64,000 nt of DNA from Nioella sp965215655 (GTDB lineage Bacteria; Pseudomonadota; Alphaproteobacteria; Rhodobacterales; Rhodobacteraceae), in the NCBI RefSeq assembly GCF_965215655.1, contig NZ_OZ244111.1, positions 2,790,001-2,854,000 on the forward strand, given 5' to 3'. Below, one piece after another: positions 50,665 to 59,882 of this stretch. The stretch's first letter is position 1, and every line of letters starts with the position of its first letter. The notes beneath the pieces were generated by a model that worked only from the letters and a program-made list of their open reading frames with translations, was not told where the DNA came from and searched no databases. The translations under genes were made by a program, and so were the position numbers.

Positions 50665-51620
50665 CCGCCGCCCTGAAGCTGACCAAGCTGAAAAAGGACT
50701 TCCCCGTCGGCAAGAGCCTCTTTGGCCCGCCCCGCGCAGTTGTGCACGCGGTGCAGCCGGTGACGCTGGAGGTCGCCAAGGGCGAAACCCTTGGCATCGT
50801 TGGCGAATCCGGTTGCGGCAAGTCCACGCTCGCGCGAATGCTGGTGGGGCTTTTGCCCGCCACGAAAGGCACGATCGAGATCGAGGGTGCGGCGCTGGAC
50901 ACTGCCGATCCCGCCGCCTTCGGCAAGAAGATCCAGTATGTCTTTCAGGACCCGATCTCCTCGCTGAACCCGCGCAAGACGATCCGCCAGATCATGGACG
51001 CGCCGTTGAAGCACCTGCACGGGATGGCCGCGCCGGAACGTGCCGCCCGGATCGCCGAGATCTTCGCCGCCGTGAACCTGCGCGAGGAATTCCTCGACCG
51101 CTACCCGCATGAGTTTTCCGGCGGGCAGGCACAGCGGATCGGCATCGCGCGGGCACTGGCGGCTGAGGCGCGTATCCTGATCCTCGATGAACCGGTGTCG
51201 GCGCTGGATGTATCCGTTCAGGCGCAGGTGCTGAACCTGCTCGCGGACCTGAAGGCGGAGTTTGGCCTGACCTACCTCTTCATCACCCATGACCTCGCGG
51301 TGGTGGAGGCGGTGAGCGACCGCATCGCGGTGCTCTACTTTGGGGCCCTGGTGGAGCTTGGTCCGGCAGAACGCATCTTCTCCGCCCCCCGGCATCCCTA
51401 TACCAAGCTGCTGGCCGAAAGCGCCCCGGTCGTGGGTCGTGACCTGAAAGCGCCCGAGGGCCGCGAAACCGAACTCCCCGACCCGCTGAACCCGCCCCCC
51501 GGCTGTTCCTTCGCCGCCCGCTGCCCCTTCGCCAGCGACCAGTGCCGCGCAGAGGTGCCAGAGCTGGTCGATCAGGGCGACGGCATGTCGGTGGCCTGTT
51601 TCCATCCGTTGGAGGGGTAG
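50661..51620 (+). CDS. ABC transporter ATP-binding protein, DppF type
   Basis: This 319-residue ATPase has Walker A GESGCGKST, the signature FSGGQAQRIGIARAL, Walker B ILILDEPVSALD and the C-terminal CSFAARCPFASDQC cysteine cluster of oligopeptide-type ATPases. With the fused ATPase it gives the two nucleotide-binding domains of the importer. The ATG overlaps the previous stop (ATGA). It ends the transporter operon; no clear terminator follows. Confidence 0.93.
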   Translation: MTAALKLTKLKKDFPVGKSLFGPPRAVVHAVQPVTLEVAKGETLGIVGESGCGKSTLARMLVGLLPATKGTIEIEGAALDTADPAAFGKKIQYVFQDPISSLNPRKTIRQIMDAPLKHLHGMAAPERAARIAEIFAAVNLREEFLDRYPHEFSGGQAQRIGIARALAAEARILILDEPVSALDVSVQAQVLNLLADLKAEFGLTYLFITHDLAVVEAVSDRIAVLYFGALVELGPAERIFSAPRHPYTKLLAESAPVVGRDLKAPEGRETELPDPLNPPPGCSFAARCPFASDQCRAEVPELVDQGDGMSVACFHPLEG

Positions 51621-51761
51621 GCATCGGTCGGCACGGGCTTCGTTCAATCCCCGTTATCCTTAGTCGACGGCTGCTGTGCAGGGCAAAGAGGACATGAAAC
51701 AGCGGATCTGTTAGGTTCAGACCATACTTAGCTTAGTCATAAGCGCGATTGTGAGGTCTTT

Positions 51762-52331
51762 ATGAAGCGTCTTTTCCCGTCCCTGCCAGCAGACGCAACG
51801 CTGGCAAGCGTCTATCGTTCGTTTCCGGAAAAGCTGTCGCCCTGGTGCGAATATGAGAGCCAGATCATGCGTGGCGAAAGCGAACTTACCGTTGCAGAAC
51901 GGGAGCTGATCGCAGCCTACGTCTCCGGACTGAATGCATGCACCTATTGTCACGAAGCCCATACCGTCTTCGCGCGGGCATACGGGATTGATGCAGAAGT
52001 AATCGACGCTTTGATGCTAGATCTTAAGGCAGCTCCGATAGATTCTCGATTGAAGCCCATTCTAGCATATGTCGAGACGCTGACACTCTCTCCTTCCCGC
52101 ATGACCGAGGCGGATGCGCAGGCTGTCTATGATGCAGGCTGGTCAGAGCGTGCGCTATTCGATGCCATCCAGGTCTGCTGTGTCTTCAACTTTGTGAATC
52201 GCCTGGTTGAAGGCACCGGCATCAGCTTCGACGGGGGCGAGGCAAGTGCCGTCTCCGACGATGACTTAGCCGAACTCCGAAGCGACACATTCTACACCGA
52301 TTTCGCCAGAGAGAATGGTGTAAAAATCTGA
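51762..52331 (+). CDS. AhpD-like alkylhydroperoxidase/carboxymuconolactone decarboxylase family protein
   Basis: This 189-residue protein is an AhpD-like, peroxidase-related protein. The redox site is ACTYCHEAH (C60, C63, H67), preceded by ELTVAERELIAAYVSGLN. Such proteins reduce peroxides through the CxxC pair or act as decarboxylases. Codon use and the upstream sequence look less GC-rich than the neighbours, which might mean transfer. It stands alone between the transporter operon and the convergent aminotransferase. Confidence 0.85.
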   Translation: MKRLFPSLPADATLASVYRSFPEKLSPWCEYESQIMRGESELTVAERELIAAYVSGLNACTYCHEAHTVFARAYGIDAEVIDALMLDLKAAPIDSRLKPILAYVETLTLSPSRMTEADAQAVYDAGWSERALFDAIQVCCVFNFVNRLVEGTGISFDGGEASAVSDDDLAELRSDTFYTDFARENGVKI

Positions 52332-52395
52332 CTTGACCTGGCGGCCTTGGGCTCAAAGCGGACAAAGCCCACCCCGAGCCCACAGAGCACCAGAC

Positions 52396-53766
52396 TCAAC
52401 CCAGAACCGACTTCACAGCCTTCACGGTTTTGCCGACAACCTCGTCGGCCTCCTCCTTCGTCAGGCAGAAGGGCGGCGCGAAGCCGAGGATGTCGCCCTG
52501 CGGCATGGCCCGGCCAATCACCCCTTCTTCCAGCAGCGCCGCCGCAATGCGCGGGCCGACCTTTTCGCTTGCGTCAAAGAAGGCGCGGCTGCCCTTATCC
52601 TGCACGAATTCCACGGCGCAGAGCATCCCCTCGCCCCGGATCTGACCTACATTGGCATGCTCTGCCAGCGCCGCCGTCATCGTGGCGTTGAGGTAGCCGC
52701 CCACCTCGCCCGCGTTCTGCACGAGGTTCAACTCGTCAATGAGCCTGAGGTTCGCCACCCCCGCCGCCGCCCCGATGGGGTGCGCGGAATAGGTCCAGCC
52801 ATGGCCGATGGGGCCGTTTTCATCTGTGCCTTGTTCGAGCACCTTCCAGACCTTGTCCGACACGATGGACCCGGACAAAGGCGCATAGGCCGAGGTCAGC
52901 CCCTTGGCGATGGTGATAATGTCGGCCTCGATCCCGTAATGGTCCGACCCGAACATGGTGCCGAGGCGTCCGAAGCCGGTCACGACCTCATCGGCAATCA
53001 GCAGGATGTCATGTTTCTTCAGCACCGCCTGAATGGCCGCCCAATAGCCCGCGGGCGGGGGCACGATGCCGCCGGTTCCCAGCACGGGTTCGCCAATGAA
53101 CGCAGCGATGGTGTCCGCCCCTTCGCGCTCGATCAGCGCCTCCAGCTCAGCCACGCAATGGGCGGTGAAGGCCTCCTCAGACATGTCCAGATCGGGACGG
53201 CGGTAGTAATAGGGCGCTTCGGTGTGGATCACCTGCGCGAGCGGCAGGTCGAATTTCTTGTGGAAGAGCTCCAACCCCGTCAGCGACCCGGTCATCAGGC
53301 CAGACCCGTGATAGCCGCGCCAGCGGCTGATGATCTTCTTTTTCTCGGGCCGCCCGAGGATGTTGTTGTAGTACCAGACCAGCTTGATATTGGTCTCATT
53401 CGCGTCGGACCCGCCAAGGCCGAAATAGACCTTCGACATGTTGGCGGGCGCGCGGTCGAGGATCATCTTGGCCAGCGTGATGGAGGCTTCGGTGCCGTGG
53501 CCCACATAGGAATGGTAATAGGCCAGTTCCTTGGCCTGCGCGGCGATGGCCTCTGCGATGTCCTGACGGCCATAGCCCACGTTCACGCAGTAAAGCCCGG
53601 CAAAGGCATCGAGCAGCCGGTTGCCGTCGCGGTCCTCGATATGGCAGCCCGATCCGCCGGTCACGACGCGGTTGGGCAGGTTGCCCCGGGCAAATTCGGC
53701 AAGATGGGTGGAAGGGTGGAAGAAGTTTTCGCGGTCCCACTGGTCCAGTTGGTCATTGCGCAGCAT
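52396..53766 (-). CDS. Class III aminotransferase
   Basis: This 456-residue PLP enzyme has GGSDANETNIKLVWYYNN, LIADEVVTGFGRLGTMFGSD and the Schiff-base lysine in ITIAKGLTSAYAPLSG. It belongs to the omega-aminotransferase group. It lies 186 bp downstream of the eutC-eutB pair on the same strand; in ectoine catabolic clusters an aminotransferase (Atf/DoeD) often accompanies those genes, which fits. Taurine-, beta-alanine- or putrescine-pyruvate transaminases are alternatives. It is a divergent paralogue of the gene at 8863. Confidence 0.85.
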   Translation of the reverse strand: MLRNDQLDQWDRENFFHPSTHLAEFARGNLPNRVVTGGSGCHIEDRDGNRLLDAFAGLYCVNVGYGRQDIAEAIAAQAKELAYYHSYVGHGTEASITLAKMILDRAPANMSKVYFGLGGSDANETNIKLVWYYNNILGRPEKKKIISRWRGYHGSGLMTGSLTGLELFHKKFDLPLAQVIHTEAPYYYRRPDLDMSEEAFTAHCVAELEALIEREGADTIAAFIGEPVLGTGGIVPPPAGYWAAIQAVLKKHDILLIADEVVTGFGRLGTMFGSDHYGIEADIITIAKGLTSAYAPLSGSIVSDKVWKVLEQGTDENGPIGHGWTYSAHPIGAAAGVANLRLIDELNLVQNAGEVGGYLNATMTAALAEHANVGQIRGEGMLCAVEFVQDKGSRAFFDASEKVGPRIAAALLEEGVIGRAMPQGDILGFAPPFCLTKEEADEVVGKTVKAVKSVLG

Positions 53767-53952
53767 GGCTCATCTCTCGCGGTTCTGGCGGCGCGCCGCC
53801 TAAGGTCACAGGATAGGAGCCGGGATGCACGCTTCCGGGCTGGGGCCGGATAGAGCTGGGCAAAAGGCTCCGCTCACCCCGGCAGCAGCGCGCAATGCCT
53901 TTATTGCCGTGGTCGGCGCGACCATAGCCAAAGCGAAGGCCCGTTTCCAGCC

Positions 53953-54939
53953 CTAGCTTGTCACGCTGGTCCCCGCCGTCCCAAGCCGGGCAAAGACATG
54001 GATGGCAATCGCGGTATCCTGCGCCCCGGTGCCGGTCAGATCGCAGATGGTGAAATCGTCGGCAGTCCGGCGGCCAATGGCGTTGCCGTTGATGACCTGC
54101 CCCAACTCGCCGGGCGTGCCCTTGGTCCAGAGATTGACGGCCAGCGCCGCCTCCAGCTCCCCCGACACTTCGCATTGCGCGACGCTGTCGCAGATATAGG
54201 CGTCGGCCATGGCCAACGCGCGCGGGTCGATCTCGCATTTGCCGGCCTGATCGGATCCCATGGCGGTGATATGCAGGCCCGGATGCAGCCAGTCAGCCTT
54301 GATCACCGGTGCGCGGGCGGGCGTTGTCGTCACCACCAGCTGGCTTTCCTTCACCAGCCACTCGGGTGAGGAGACGGCATCGACCTCGATCCCAAGTTCC
54401 AGCCGCAGATCGTCGGCGCAGACAGCGGCCTTGGCGGCATCCCGACCCCAGACCATCAGCCGCTTGAAGGGCCGCACCAGATGCGCCGCCTGCATCTGCA
54501 ACCGCGCCTGAACGCCGGTGCCGATCACGCCTGCCGTTTCCACATGCGGCGGCGCAAGGTGGCGGGCGGCAACAGCCCCTGCGGCAGCGGTGCGGATATC
54601 GGTCAGGTAACCATTGTCGAGGAACACCGCCTGCACCAGTCCGGTCTTGGCGGAAAACAGGATCATCAGCCCATTCAGGCTGGGAAGCCCAAGCTTGGGA
54701 TTGTCGAAAAAGCCGGGGCTGACCTTGATGGCAAATCCGTCGAAGCCGGGGATATAGGCGGTCTTGACGTCGACCTCTCCGTTCGCGTCGGGCAGATCCA
54801 TCGACAGGATCGGCGGCATCACCACCTTGCCTGACGCCAGCGCCGCAAAGGCCTTTTCGACCACGTCGATGGCGGTCAGGTCCAGCTCCACCACCTGCCG
54901 CAACTGAGCCTCTGTCACGATGCGGATGTCATGCGCCAT
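53953..54939 (-). CDS. eutC: Ornithine cyclodeaminase-family protein (EutC-like)
   Basis: This 328-residue NAD(P)-binding protein is of the ornithine cyclodeaminase/mu-crystallin family. It has LTDIRTAAAGAVAARHLAPP, the nucleotide site in TAGVIGTGVQARLQMQA and ITAMGSDQAGKCEIDP. The start overlaps the upstream eutB-like gene by 11 bp. In ectoine degraders EutC is paired with EutB; in the beta-hydroxyaspartate cycle BhcD, an iminosuccinate reductase, is related. Pairing with the dehydratase-like gene is clear, but the exact pathway is not. Confidence 0.78.
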   Translation of the reverse strand: MAHDIRIVTEAQLRQVVELDLTAIDVVEKAFAALASGKVVMPPILSMDLPDANGEVDVKTAYIPGFDGFAIKVSPGFFDNPKLGLPSLNGLMILFSAKTGLVQAVFLDNGYLTDIRTAAAGAVAARHLAPPHVETAGVIGTGVQARLQMQAAHLVRPFKRLMVWGRDAAKAAVCADDLRLELGIEVDAVSSPEWLVKESQLVVTTTPARAPVIKADWLHPGLHITAMGSDQAGKCEIDPRALAMADAYICDSVAQCEVSGELEAALAVNLWTKGTPGELGQVINGNAIGRRTADDFTICDLTGTGAQDTAIAIHVFARLGTAGTSVTS

Positions 54940-55933
54940 AGGTCTTGCCCTTCAAAATCCTGTCTCCCAATGAAATATCCTCACCCGCCATGATCCGGTG
55001 GAACTGGCCCATATCCAGATTGCGCCCGGTGATGATCGTGCCGACCGGCCCCTCGGGCCTGACCTTGCCCGCCAAAACCGCCGCCAGCCCGACCACGCTG
55101 GCCCCTTCGGCAACCATGCGATCCTCGTAGAACAGAACCTGCATGGCGTCGCGGATTTCTTCTTCGGTCACCAGCACGATTGCGTCGAGATTGTCGCGGC
55201 AAAGCGGGAAACTGAGCCTGTTGTCCAGACCGATCCCGCCGCCAAGCGAGTCGGCAAGGCTCGGCACCTCTTCCACTTCCACCGGATGGCCAGCGGCAAT
55301 CGAGGCCTGCATGGCCGCGCCCCGGTCCATGGTGATGCCGATGACCTGCACATCCGGGTTCACGGATTTCACAGCCACCGAGACCCCGCCCGCCAGACCA
55401 CCCCCTGACAGCGGCACCAGAACCGTGTGCAGATCGGGCCGGGCCTCTATCATCTCGAACCCGATGGTGCCCTGCCCCGCGATCACCTTGCGGTCGTCGA
55501 AGGGCGAGATCTCGGCCAGCCCCTCCGACTCCACCAGCCGCAGGCTTTCGGCCAGCGCGTCGTCCTGAGAGCGCCCGACAATCTTCACCTCGGCCCCAAG
55601 GGCGCGGATGCCGTCCACCTTGGCCTGCGGCACCAGTTCCGACATGCAGATCACCGCGCGGATGCCCCGCCGCGCGGCGGCATAGGCCACGCCGCGCCCA
55701 TGGTTTCCGGTCGAACAGCAGGTCACCCCCGCCACGCCGTCGGGCAAGGTCATTACCGCGTTCATCGCTCCGCGCAGCTTGAAGGCGCCAATTGGCTGGC
55801 ATGTCTCCAGCTTCATCAGAAAATCATGTCCCGCCCGCGCGCTCATGTGAGGCGAGGGCACGAAGGGCGTGGCGTCTGCCTGTCCACGCAGGACGCGGCG
55901 GGCGGTCAGGATATCGGCAAGGCTGAATGTCAT
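54929..55933 (-). CDS. eutB: Threonine dehydratase-like PLP enzyme (EutB-like)
   Basis: This 334-residue fold-type II PLP enzyme has the lysine in PIGAFKLRGAMNAV, the phosphate-site STGNHGRGVAYAA and a glycine-rich loop VPLSGGGLAGGVSVAVKSV. It resembles the hydroxyectoine utilisation dehydratase EutB and beta-hydroxyaspartate dehydratase. It starts the eutB-eutC pair, followed by the class III aminotransferase. The rest of an ectoine cluster (eutD, eutE, transporter, enuR) is not in the window, so it may be a separate module. Confidence 0.78.
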   Translation of the reverse strand: MTFSLADILTARRVLRGQADATPFVPSPHMSARAGHDFLMKLETCQPIGAFKLRGAMNAVMTLPDGVAGVTCCSTGNHGRGVAYAAARRGIRAVICMSELVPQAKVDGIRALGAEVKIVGRSQDDALAESLRLVESEGLAEISPFDDRKVIAGQGTIGFEMIEARPDLHTVLVPLSGGGLAGGVSVAVKSVNPDVQVIGITMDRGAAMQASIAAGHPVEVEEVPSLADSLGGGIGLDNRLSFPLCRDNLDAIVLVTEEEIRDAMQVLFYEDRMVAEGASVVGLAAVLAGKVRPEGPVGTIITGRNLDMGQFHRIMAGEDISLGDRILKGKTYGA

Positions 55934-56126
55934 ATACCAAGCTTCACATGTGCAAAATCGTTTTCAATGCAATGAGATACTATCTTACAGATTGCATAGA
56001 AAAAACCTATCCTTTGGAGTACTTTGCCCTTTTAATTGTCGATAATACACATACAGGGCACGCAGCGTAACGCATTGCCCAACTCCTGACGCCCTGCAGG
56101 GCCTAAAAAACAAGGAATTTGACGAC

Positions 56127-56585
56127 ATGAAGCTTGCATTGATCTCTGGCGCGGCCCTTCTGGCTACCACGATCACCGCAATGGCTTGCCCGGATTACAC
56201 GCGCACCGGACTTGAGCGCGCCTTCACAGGCGCCGTGCTTTATTCGGGCGTGGATTTCCCGATCGTGGCTGGAGGAACCAACAGCCTTGCGGACTGCAAT
56301 CTGCCAGTATCGGGCAGCGGGTATTTTCCCAGCTCAGCTGACTTCAGCATCGACCTGCATGAAATGGGGGCCTACAGCCTGGAAGTCACCGTTAGCGGAA
56401 CCTGTGACACGGCACTTCTGGTCAATACACCCTCGGTGGACTGGTTCTTTGATGATGACAGCGCCGGCAATTTGCAACCGACGCTGCTGCTTCGCAATAT
56501 CGGCGACGGCAGGATCGATATCTGGGTTGGCACCTACAACAGTGAATACTGCGACGCAACATTGCATCTCGAAACCTGGAACTGA
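56127..56585 (+). CDS. Small secreted protein
   Basis: This 152-residue protein starts with a signal peptide (KLALISGAALLATTITAMAC). The mature part has five further cysteines and a beta-rich pattern (FSIDLHEMGAYSLEVTVSGT). An AAGGAATTTG element precedes the ATG. I recognise no family. The preceding 193-bp stretch is distinctly AT-rich for this chromosome and holds only the promoter. It could be an exported domain that binds a ligand or takes part in envelope defence; this is not shown. Confidence 0.7.
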   Translation: MKLALISGAALLATTITAMACPDYTRTGLERAFTGAVLYSGVDFPIVAGGTNSLADCNLPVSGSGYFPSSADFSIDLHEMGAYSLEVTVSGTCDTALLVNTPSVDWFFDDDSAGNLQPTLLLRNIGDGRIDIWVGTYNSEYCDATLHLETWN

Positions 56586-56714
56586 TCACAGGGCCGCCCG
56601 CTGCCGAGGAGGGCACTGTTGACCCGGTGCCTTCTTCGTGCCGCTACGTCCTATCCGCTGTTCCCTTGCCAGATCGCCAAACCTGCGCAAGCCTTCAGGC
56701 CGGGAGGACAGACC

Positions 56715-57863
56715 ATGACAAACGCCCTGTTTCTGGAACCGGAACACGAGCTGCTGCGCGACCAGATCCGCCGCTTCGTGATCGAAGAGATTCAGCCCCA
56801 TGCCGAAGCCTGGGAAGAGGCGGGGATGGTCCCGCGCGACGTGCTGACCCGGATGGGCGACCTGGGGTTCTTCGGCATCCGGTATCCCGAAGCCTATGGC
56901 GGGGCCGAGATGGACACCCGCGCAACCGCTGTGTGGGCCGAGGAACTGGGCCGCTCCACCTTTTCCGGCGTCGCAATCACCGCGCTTGTGCATACCGACA
57001 TGGCCTCGGTCCACCTGTTCAACGCAGGCACCGACGCGCAGCGCGACCGCTGGATGCCGGGGATCGTCTCGGGTGAGACAATCACCGCCGTCGCCGTGAC
57101 CGAACCCGGCGCCGGGTCGGACGTGAAGGGCATCACCACACGCGCCAGCCGCAAGGGCAATGACGCCTTCGTGCTGAACGGGGCCAAGACCTTCATCACC
57201 AACGGCGTCCACGCCGATATCTACTGCGTCGCCGCCAAGACCGACCCGAACGCGCCGCCCTCGCGCGGGGTGACCATGTTCCTTGTCGAGAAAGGCACGC
57301 CCGGCTTCACCGTCGCACGGCAGCTCGACAAACACGGCTGGCGCAGTTCGGACACTGCGGAGCTGCAGTTCGACAACTGCGAGATCCCGGCGGACAACAT
57401 CCTGGGCGAAGAAGGCCGGGGGTTTTACGCGATCATGCAAAACTTCCAGAATGAACGCATCGTGATCGGCGCCATGGCCATGGGCGAGGCGCAGGCGGCG
57501 ATTGATCTGACTCTGGACTATGTAAAGACCCGCCAGGCCTTCGGTGCGCCCCTGTGGGAGAAGCAGGCGATCCGGCAGCGGCTGGCGATGTTGCAGGCCG
57601 AAGTGACCGCCGCCCGCCATCTGATCTACGCCACCGCCATGCGTGATGCGGGCGGCGAAGAGGTGGTCAAGGAAGTCTCGATGATCAAGGCGCTTTGCGG
57701 CGATCTGGTGAACCGGGTCATGCATGACTGCCTGCAATTCCACGGCGGCACCGGCTTCATGCGCGGCACCGTGATCGAACGGATGACCCGTGACGCCCGC
57801 GTGCAGGCCATCGGCGGCGGCGCGACCGAGGTGATGCTGGAGGAGGTCGCCAAACGCATGTGA
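56715..57863 (+). CDS. Acyl-CoA dehydrogenase
   Basis: This 382-residue flavoenzyme has AVTEPGAGSDVKGI, FITNGVHADIYCVAAKTDPN, and QFHGGTGFMRGTVIERMTRD with the C-terminal fold. The start at 56715 (MTNALFLEPEHE) is preferred for the GGGAGG site 8 nt upstream; longer starts have none. It is monocistronic, between the secreted protein and the response regulator. Substrate class is not evident. Confidence 0.92.
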   Translation: MTNALFLEPEHELLRDQIRRFVIEEIQPHAEAWEEAGMVPRDVLTRMGDLGFFGIRYPEAYGGAEMDTRATAVWAEELGRSTFSGVAITALVHTDMASVHLFNAGTDAQRDRWMPGIVSGETITAVAVTEPGAGSDVKGITTRASRKGNDAFVLNGAKTFITNGVHADIYCVAAKTDPNAPPSRGVTMFLVEKGTPGFTVARQLDKHGWRSSDTAELQFDNCEIPADNILGEEGRGFYAIMQNFQNERIVIGAMAMGEAQAAIDLTLDYVKTRQAFGAPLWEKQAIRQRLAMLQAEVTAARHLIYATAMRDAGGEEVVKEVSMIKALCGDLVNRVMHDCLQFHGGTGFMRGTVIERMTRDARVQAIGGGATEVMLEEVAKRM

Positions 57864-58043
57864 GTCACGGTGGCGTGGCAGGCCTAGCATCCGGTCCAAG
57901 CCTGCCTTTTCCCCCTCGTCGGGCCGACAGGTGGGCGAGCGCCGCCCCGGTCAGCGGTGAGAGGCAGGCAGGGCGAAACCACTATTCCATCCGCTCAGGC
58001 AATCCGCTACCATCGATACCGGGCAGTCATGGAAAGGAAAGAA

Positions 58044-58643
58044 ATGCGCATTCTTCTTGCGGATGATCACGACCTTGTTCGCGACACGATCAGCCTGTTC
58101 CTGAAATCCGAAGGGGTTGACGAGGTGGCGACGGCGGAGAATCTGGACGACGCCCTGGCTGCGGCCCGCAGCGGCGAATTCGACCTGGCTCTTCTGGATT
58201 ACAAGATGCCCGGCATGAACGGGCTGGACGGAATCGCCCAGATGAAAGCCGCCATGAACGGCGGCCCGGTGGCGGTTCTGTCAGGCATGGCGACCCCCGC
58301 CATTGCACAAAGCGCCATCGAGGCCGGAGCCATCGGATTCGTTCCCAAGACCATGAGCGCCAAGGCCATGATCGGCGCGATCCGCCTGATGGTCCTGGGT
58401 GAGGTGTTCATGCCTGTCTCGTTCCAGCAGCAGGTCGGCAGCGCCAATGAGGCCAACCTGACAACGCGGGAAACCGAGGTTCTGCGGGCGCTGTGCGACG
58501 CCAAGTCGAACAAGGAAATCGCCCGCGAACTGAACCTTCAGGAAGTCACGATCAAGCTGCATGTGAAAACCCTGTGCCGCAAGCTTGATGCCCGCAATCG
58601 CACCCAGGCGGCCATGATCGCCCGCGATCGGCAATTGGTCTAG
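58044..58643 (+). CDS. LuxR/NarL-family response regulator
   Basis: This 199-residue regulator has a receiver domain (D7, D8, phospho-acceptor D52 in LALLDYKMPGMNG, K102 in FVPKTMS) and a C-terminal LuxR-type helix-turn-helix (about 140-195) with LTTRETEVLRALCDAKSNKE and VTIKLHVKTLCRKL. No histidine kinase is adjacent, so it is an orphan. The start at 58044 has an AAGGAAAG site; an ATG five codons upstream is also in frame. Confidence 0.9.
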   Translation: MRILLADDHDLVRDTISLFLKSEGVDEVATAENLDDALAAARSGEFDLALLDYKMPGMNGLDGIAQMKAAMNGGPVAVLSGMATPAIAQSAIEAGAIGFVPKTMSAKAMIGAIRLMVLGEVFMPVSFQQQVGSANEANLTTRETEVLRALCDAKSNKEIARELNLQEVTIKLHVKTLCRKLDARNRTQAAMIARDRQLV

Positions 58644-58889
58644 GTCACCGGCGGTTGCCCGTTCCGGTGTGGCTCCATGCGCCGGAACCAAACCCGGCCA
58701 TGACAGGGTCAGCGGCACATCCCGTTTCAATTCGGTTCGCAACGGATCGGACAACCCCAACCGCCCATTTCAGCGGTATCGCAGCGCCATCCGTATCGGG
58801 ACCGTTGCCAAAGGATGACGCTTCATCCTGTGCTCAACAGCGATCCGCATCTTTTTGGGATTTGTCAGACGTCACATCAGGATGTGACA

Positions 58890-58976
58890 TGGTGCGGTCG
58901 AGAAGACTCGAACTTCCACGGGAGTTACCCCACAGCGACCTCAACGCTGCGCGTCTACCAATTCCGCCACGACCGC
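58890..58976 (-). tRNA. tRNA-Leu (anticodon GAG)
   Basis: The minus strand gives a complete leucine tRNA with a 7-bp acceptor stem (GCGGTCG / CGACCGC), the D-arm AATTGGTAGACGC, an anticodon stem CAGCG/CGCTG around TTGAGGT (anticodon GAG at 58942-58940), a long variable arm, the TPsiC arm with GTTCGAGTC and an encoded CCA. The stretches 58644-58889 and 58977-59074 around it hold no gene I can see. Confidence 0.96.
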
Positions 58977-59074
58977 ACGTGATCAGGTAGTGCGCGGCTG
59001 TTTAGCCGAGGGTCGCGGGGATGCGCAAGGGGGATTCGTCACCTCTTTTCACTTCCGCGCGGGGGCCACGCAAA

Positions 59075-59101
59075 AAGGCCGTCCAACGGGTGGACGGCCT
59101 T
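59075..59101 (-). terminator. Intrinsic terminator of the peptidoglycan-binding gene
   Basis: A perfect 10-bp stem (aaggccgtcc / ggacggcctt) with a 7-nt loop is followed on the minus strand by a T-run (AAAAA on plus at 59072-59076). It lies 26 bp past the stop of the 59128 gene. Confidence 0.85.
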
Positions 59102-59127
59102 GGGAAATCGGCGGGATCGGACCCCGA

Positions 59128-59724
59128 TTACTTGTTTGACGAAGCGGGCTGCGGCGCGGGCACGATGACGGTCTGGGCAGGGGGCTGCGCGACCACCTGC
59201 GGGGCGGGCTGAGCCGGGGCCGGGGCGGGCACCACGACGACCTGCGGCTGCTGCGGGGCAACCTGTGCATCGCGATAAGCGATCAGCAGGGGCTGGCCGA
59301 CAAGACCGGTCTGCGCGGACCCGCCGTTGATGGCCCAGTAATAGGCCTGCATCAGCTGGTCATACTGGTAGGTGGCATATTCGCGACCGTTGACGGGGTA
59401 GCCCATCACCAGCTGGTAGCGCTCGATCGCCTGCCGGGTACCGTTGCCGATCTGGCCATCGACGGCACCGGCCTGAAAGCCGAAATAGTTCAATGCGGTC
59501 TGGGTGTCGCGGCCCATCTGCGTTGCCGGGATGCCACCGCCGCCGCCACCGCTGGTGGTTCCGCGGTTGCCACCGCCGTTATTGCCATTGGCAATGGCAG
59601 CGCCGATCAGGCCACCAATGATCAGGCCACCCACGACATCGCCTGCGTCGGCGCGGGCTTCCTGGGCGGGAACGGCAGCAAGAGCGACGGCAAATGTCGC
59701 GGCAGTCAGGGATTTGATAATCAT
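59128..59724 (-). CDS. Peptidoglycan-binding domain protein
   Basis: This 198-residue exported protein has a signal peptide (IIKSLTAATFAVALAAVPAQ), a glycine-zipper (GDVVGGLIIGGLIGAAIANG), a glycine-rich linker, a peptidoglycan-binding type 1 domain (TQTALNYFGFQAGAVDGQIG, NGTRQAIERYQLVMGYPVNG) and a proline/alanine-rich C-terminus. It probably sits in the envelope and binds murein. A GGAGGATGCC site precedes the ATG at 59724. Confidence 0.85.
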   Translation of the reverse strand: MIIKSLTAATFAVALAAVPAQEARADAGDVVGGLIIGGLIGAAIANGNNGGGNRGTTSGGGGGGIPATQMGRDTQTALNYFGFQAGAVDGQIGNGTRQAIERYQLVMGYPVNGREYATYQYDQLMQAYYWAINGGSAQTGLVGQPLLIAYRDAQVAPQQPQVVVVPAPAPAQPAPQVVAQPPAQTVIVPAPQPASSNK

Positions 59725-59882
59725 GGCATCCTCCAATTCGGTGTCTCAGCTGTTGGTCGCAACTTAGCACGTTTCGGTTCAATCCAAAGTCCGAAAACCT
59801 TTACTATTTGGGGTAAACCGCCTCCAATAAAGCGTATTAACCGCGTGCATCCGCCCCGGATCGCCTGCGGACTTTCCCGCCC

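Noticed and set aside
53953..55933. Beta-hydroxyaspartate cycle genes bhcB and bhcD
   Set aside because: The dehydratase and cyclodeaminase-like genes overlap as a pair, but bhcA, bhcC and bhcR are not adjacent, so the name is not justified.
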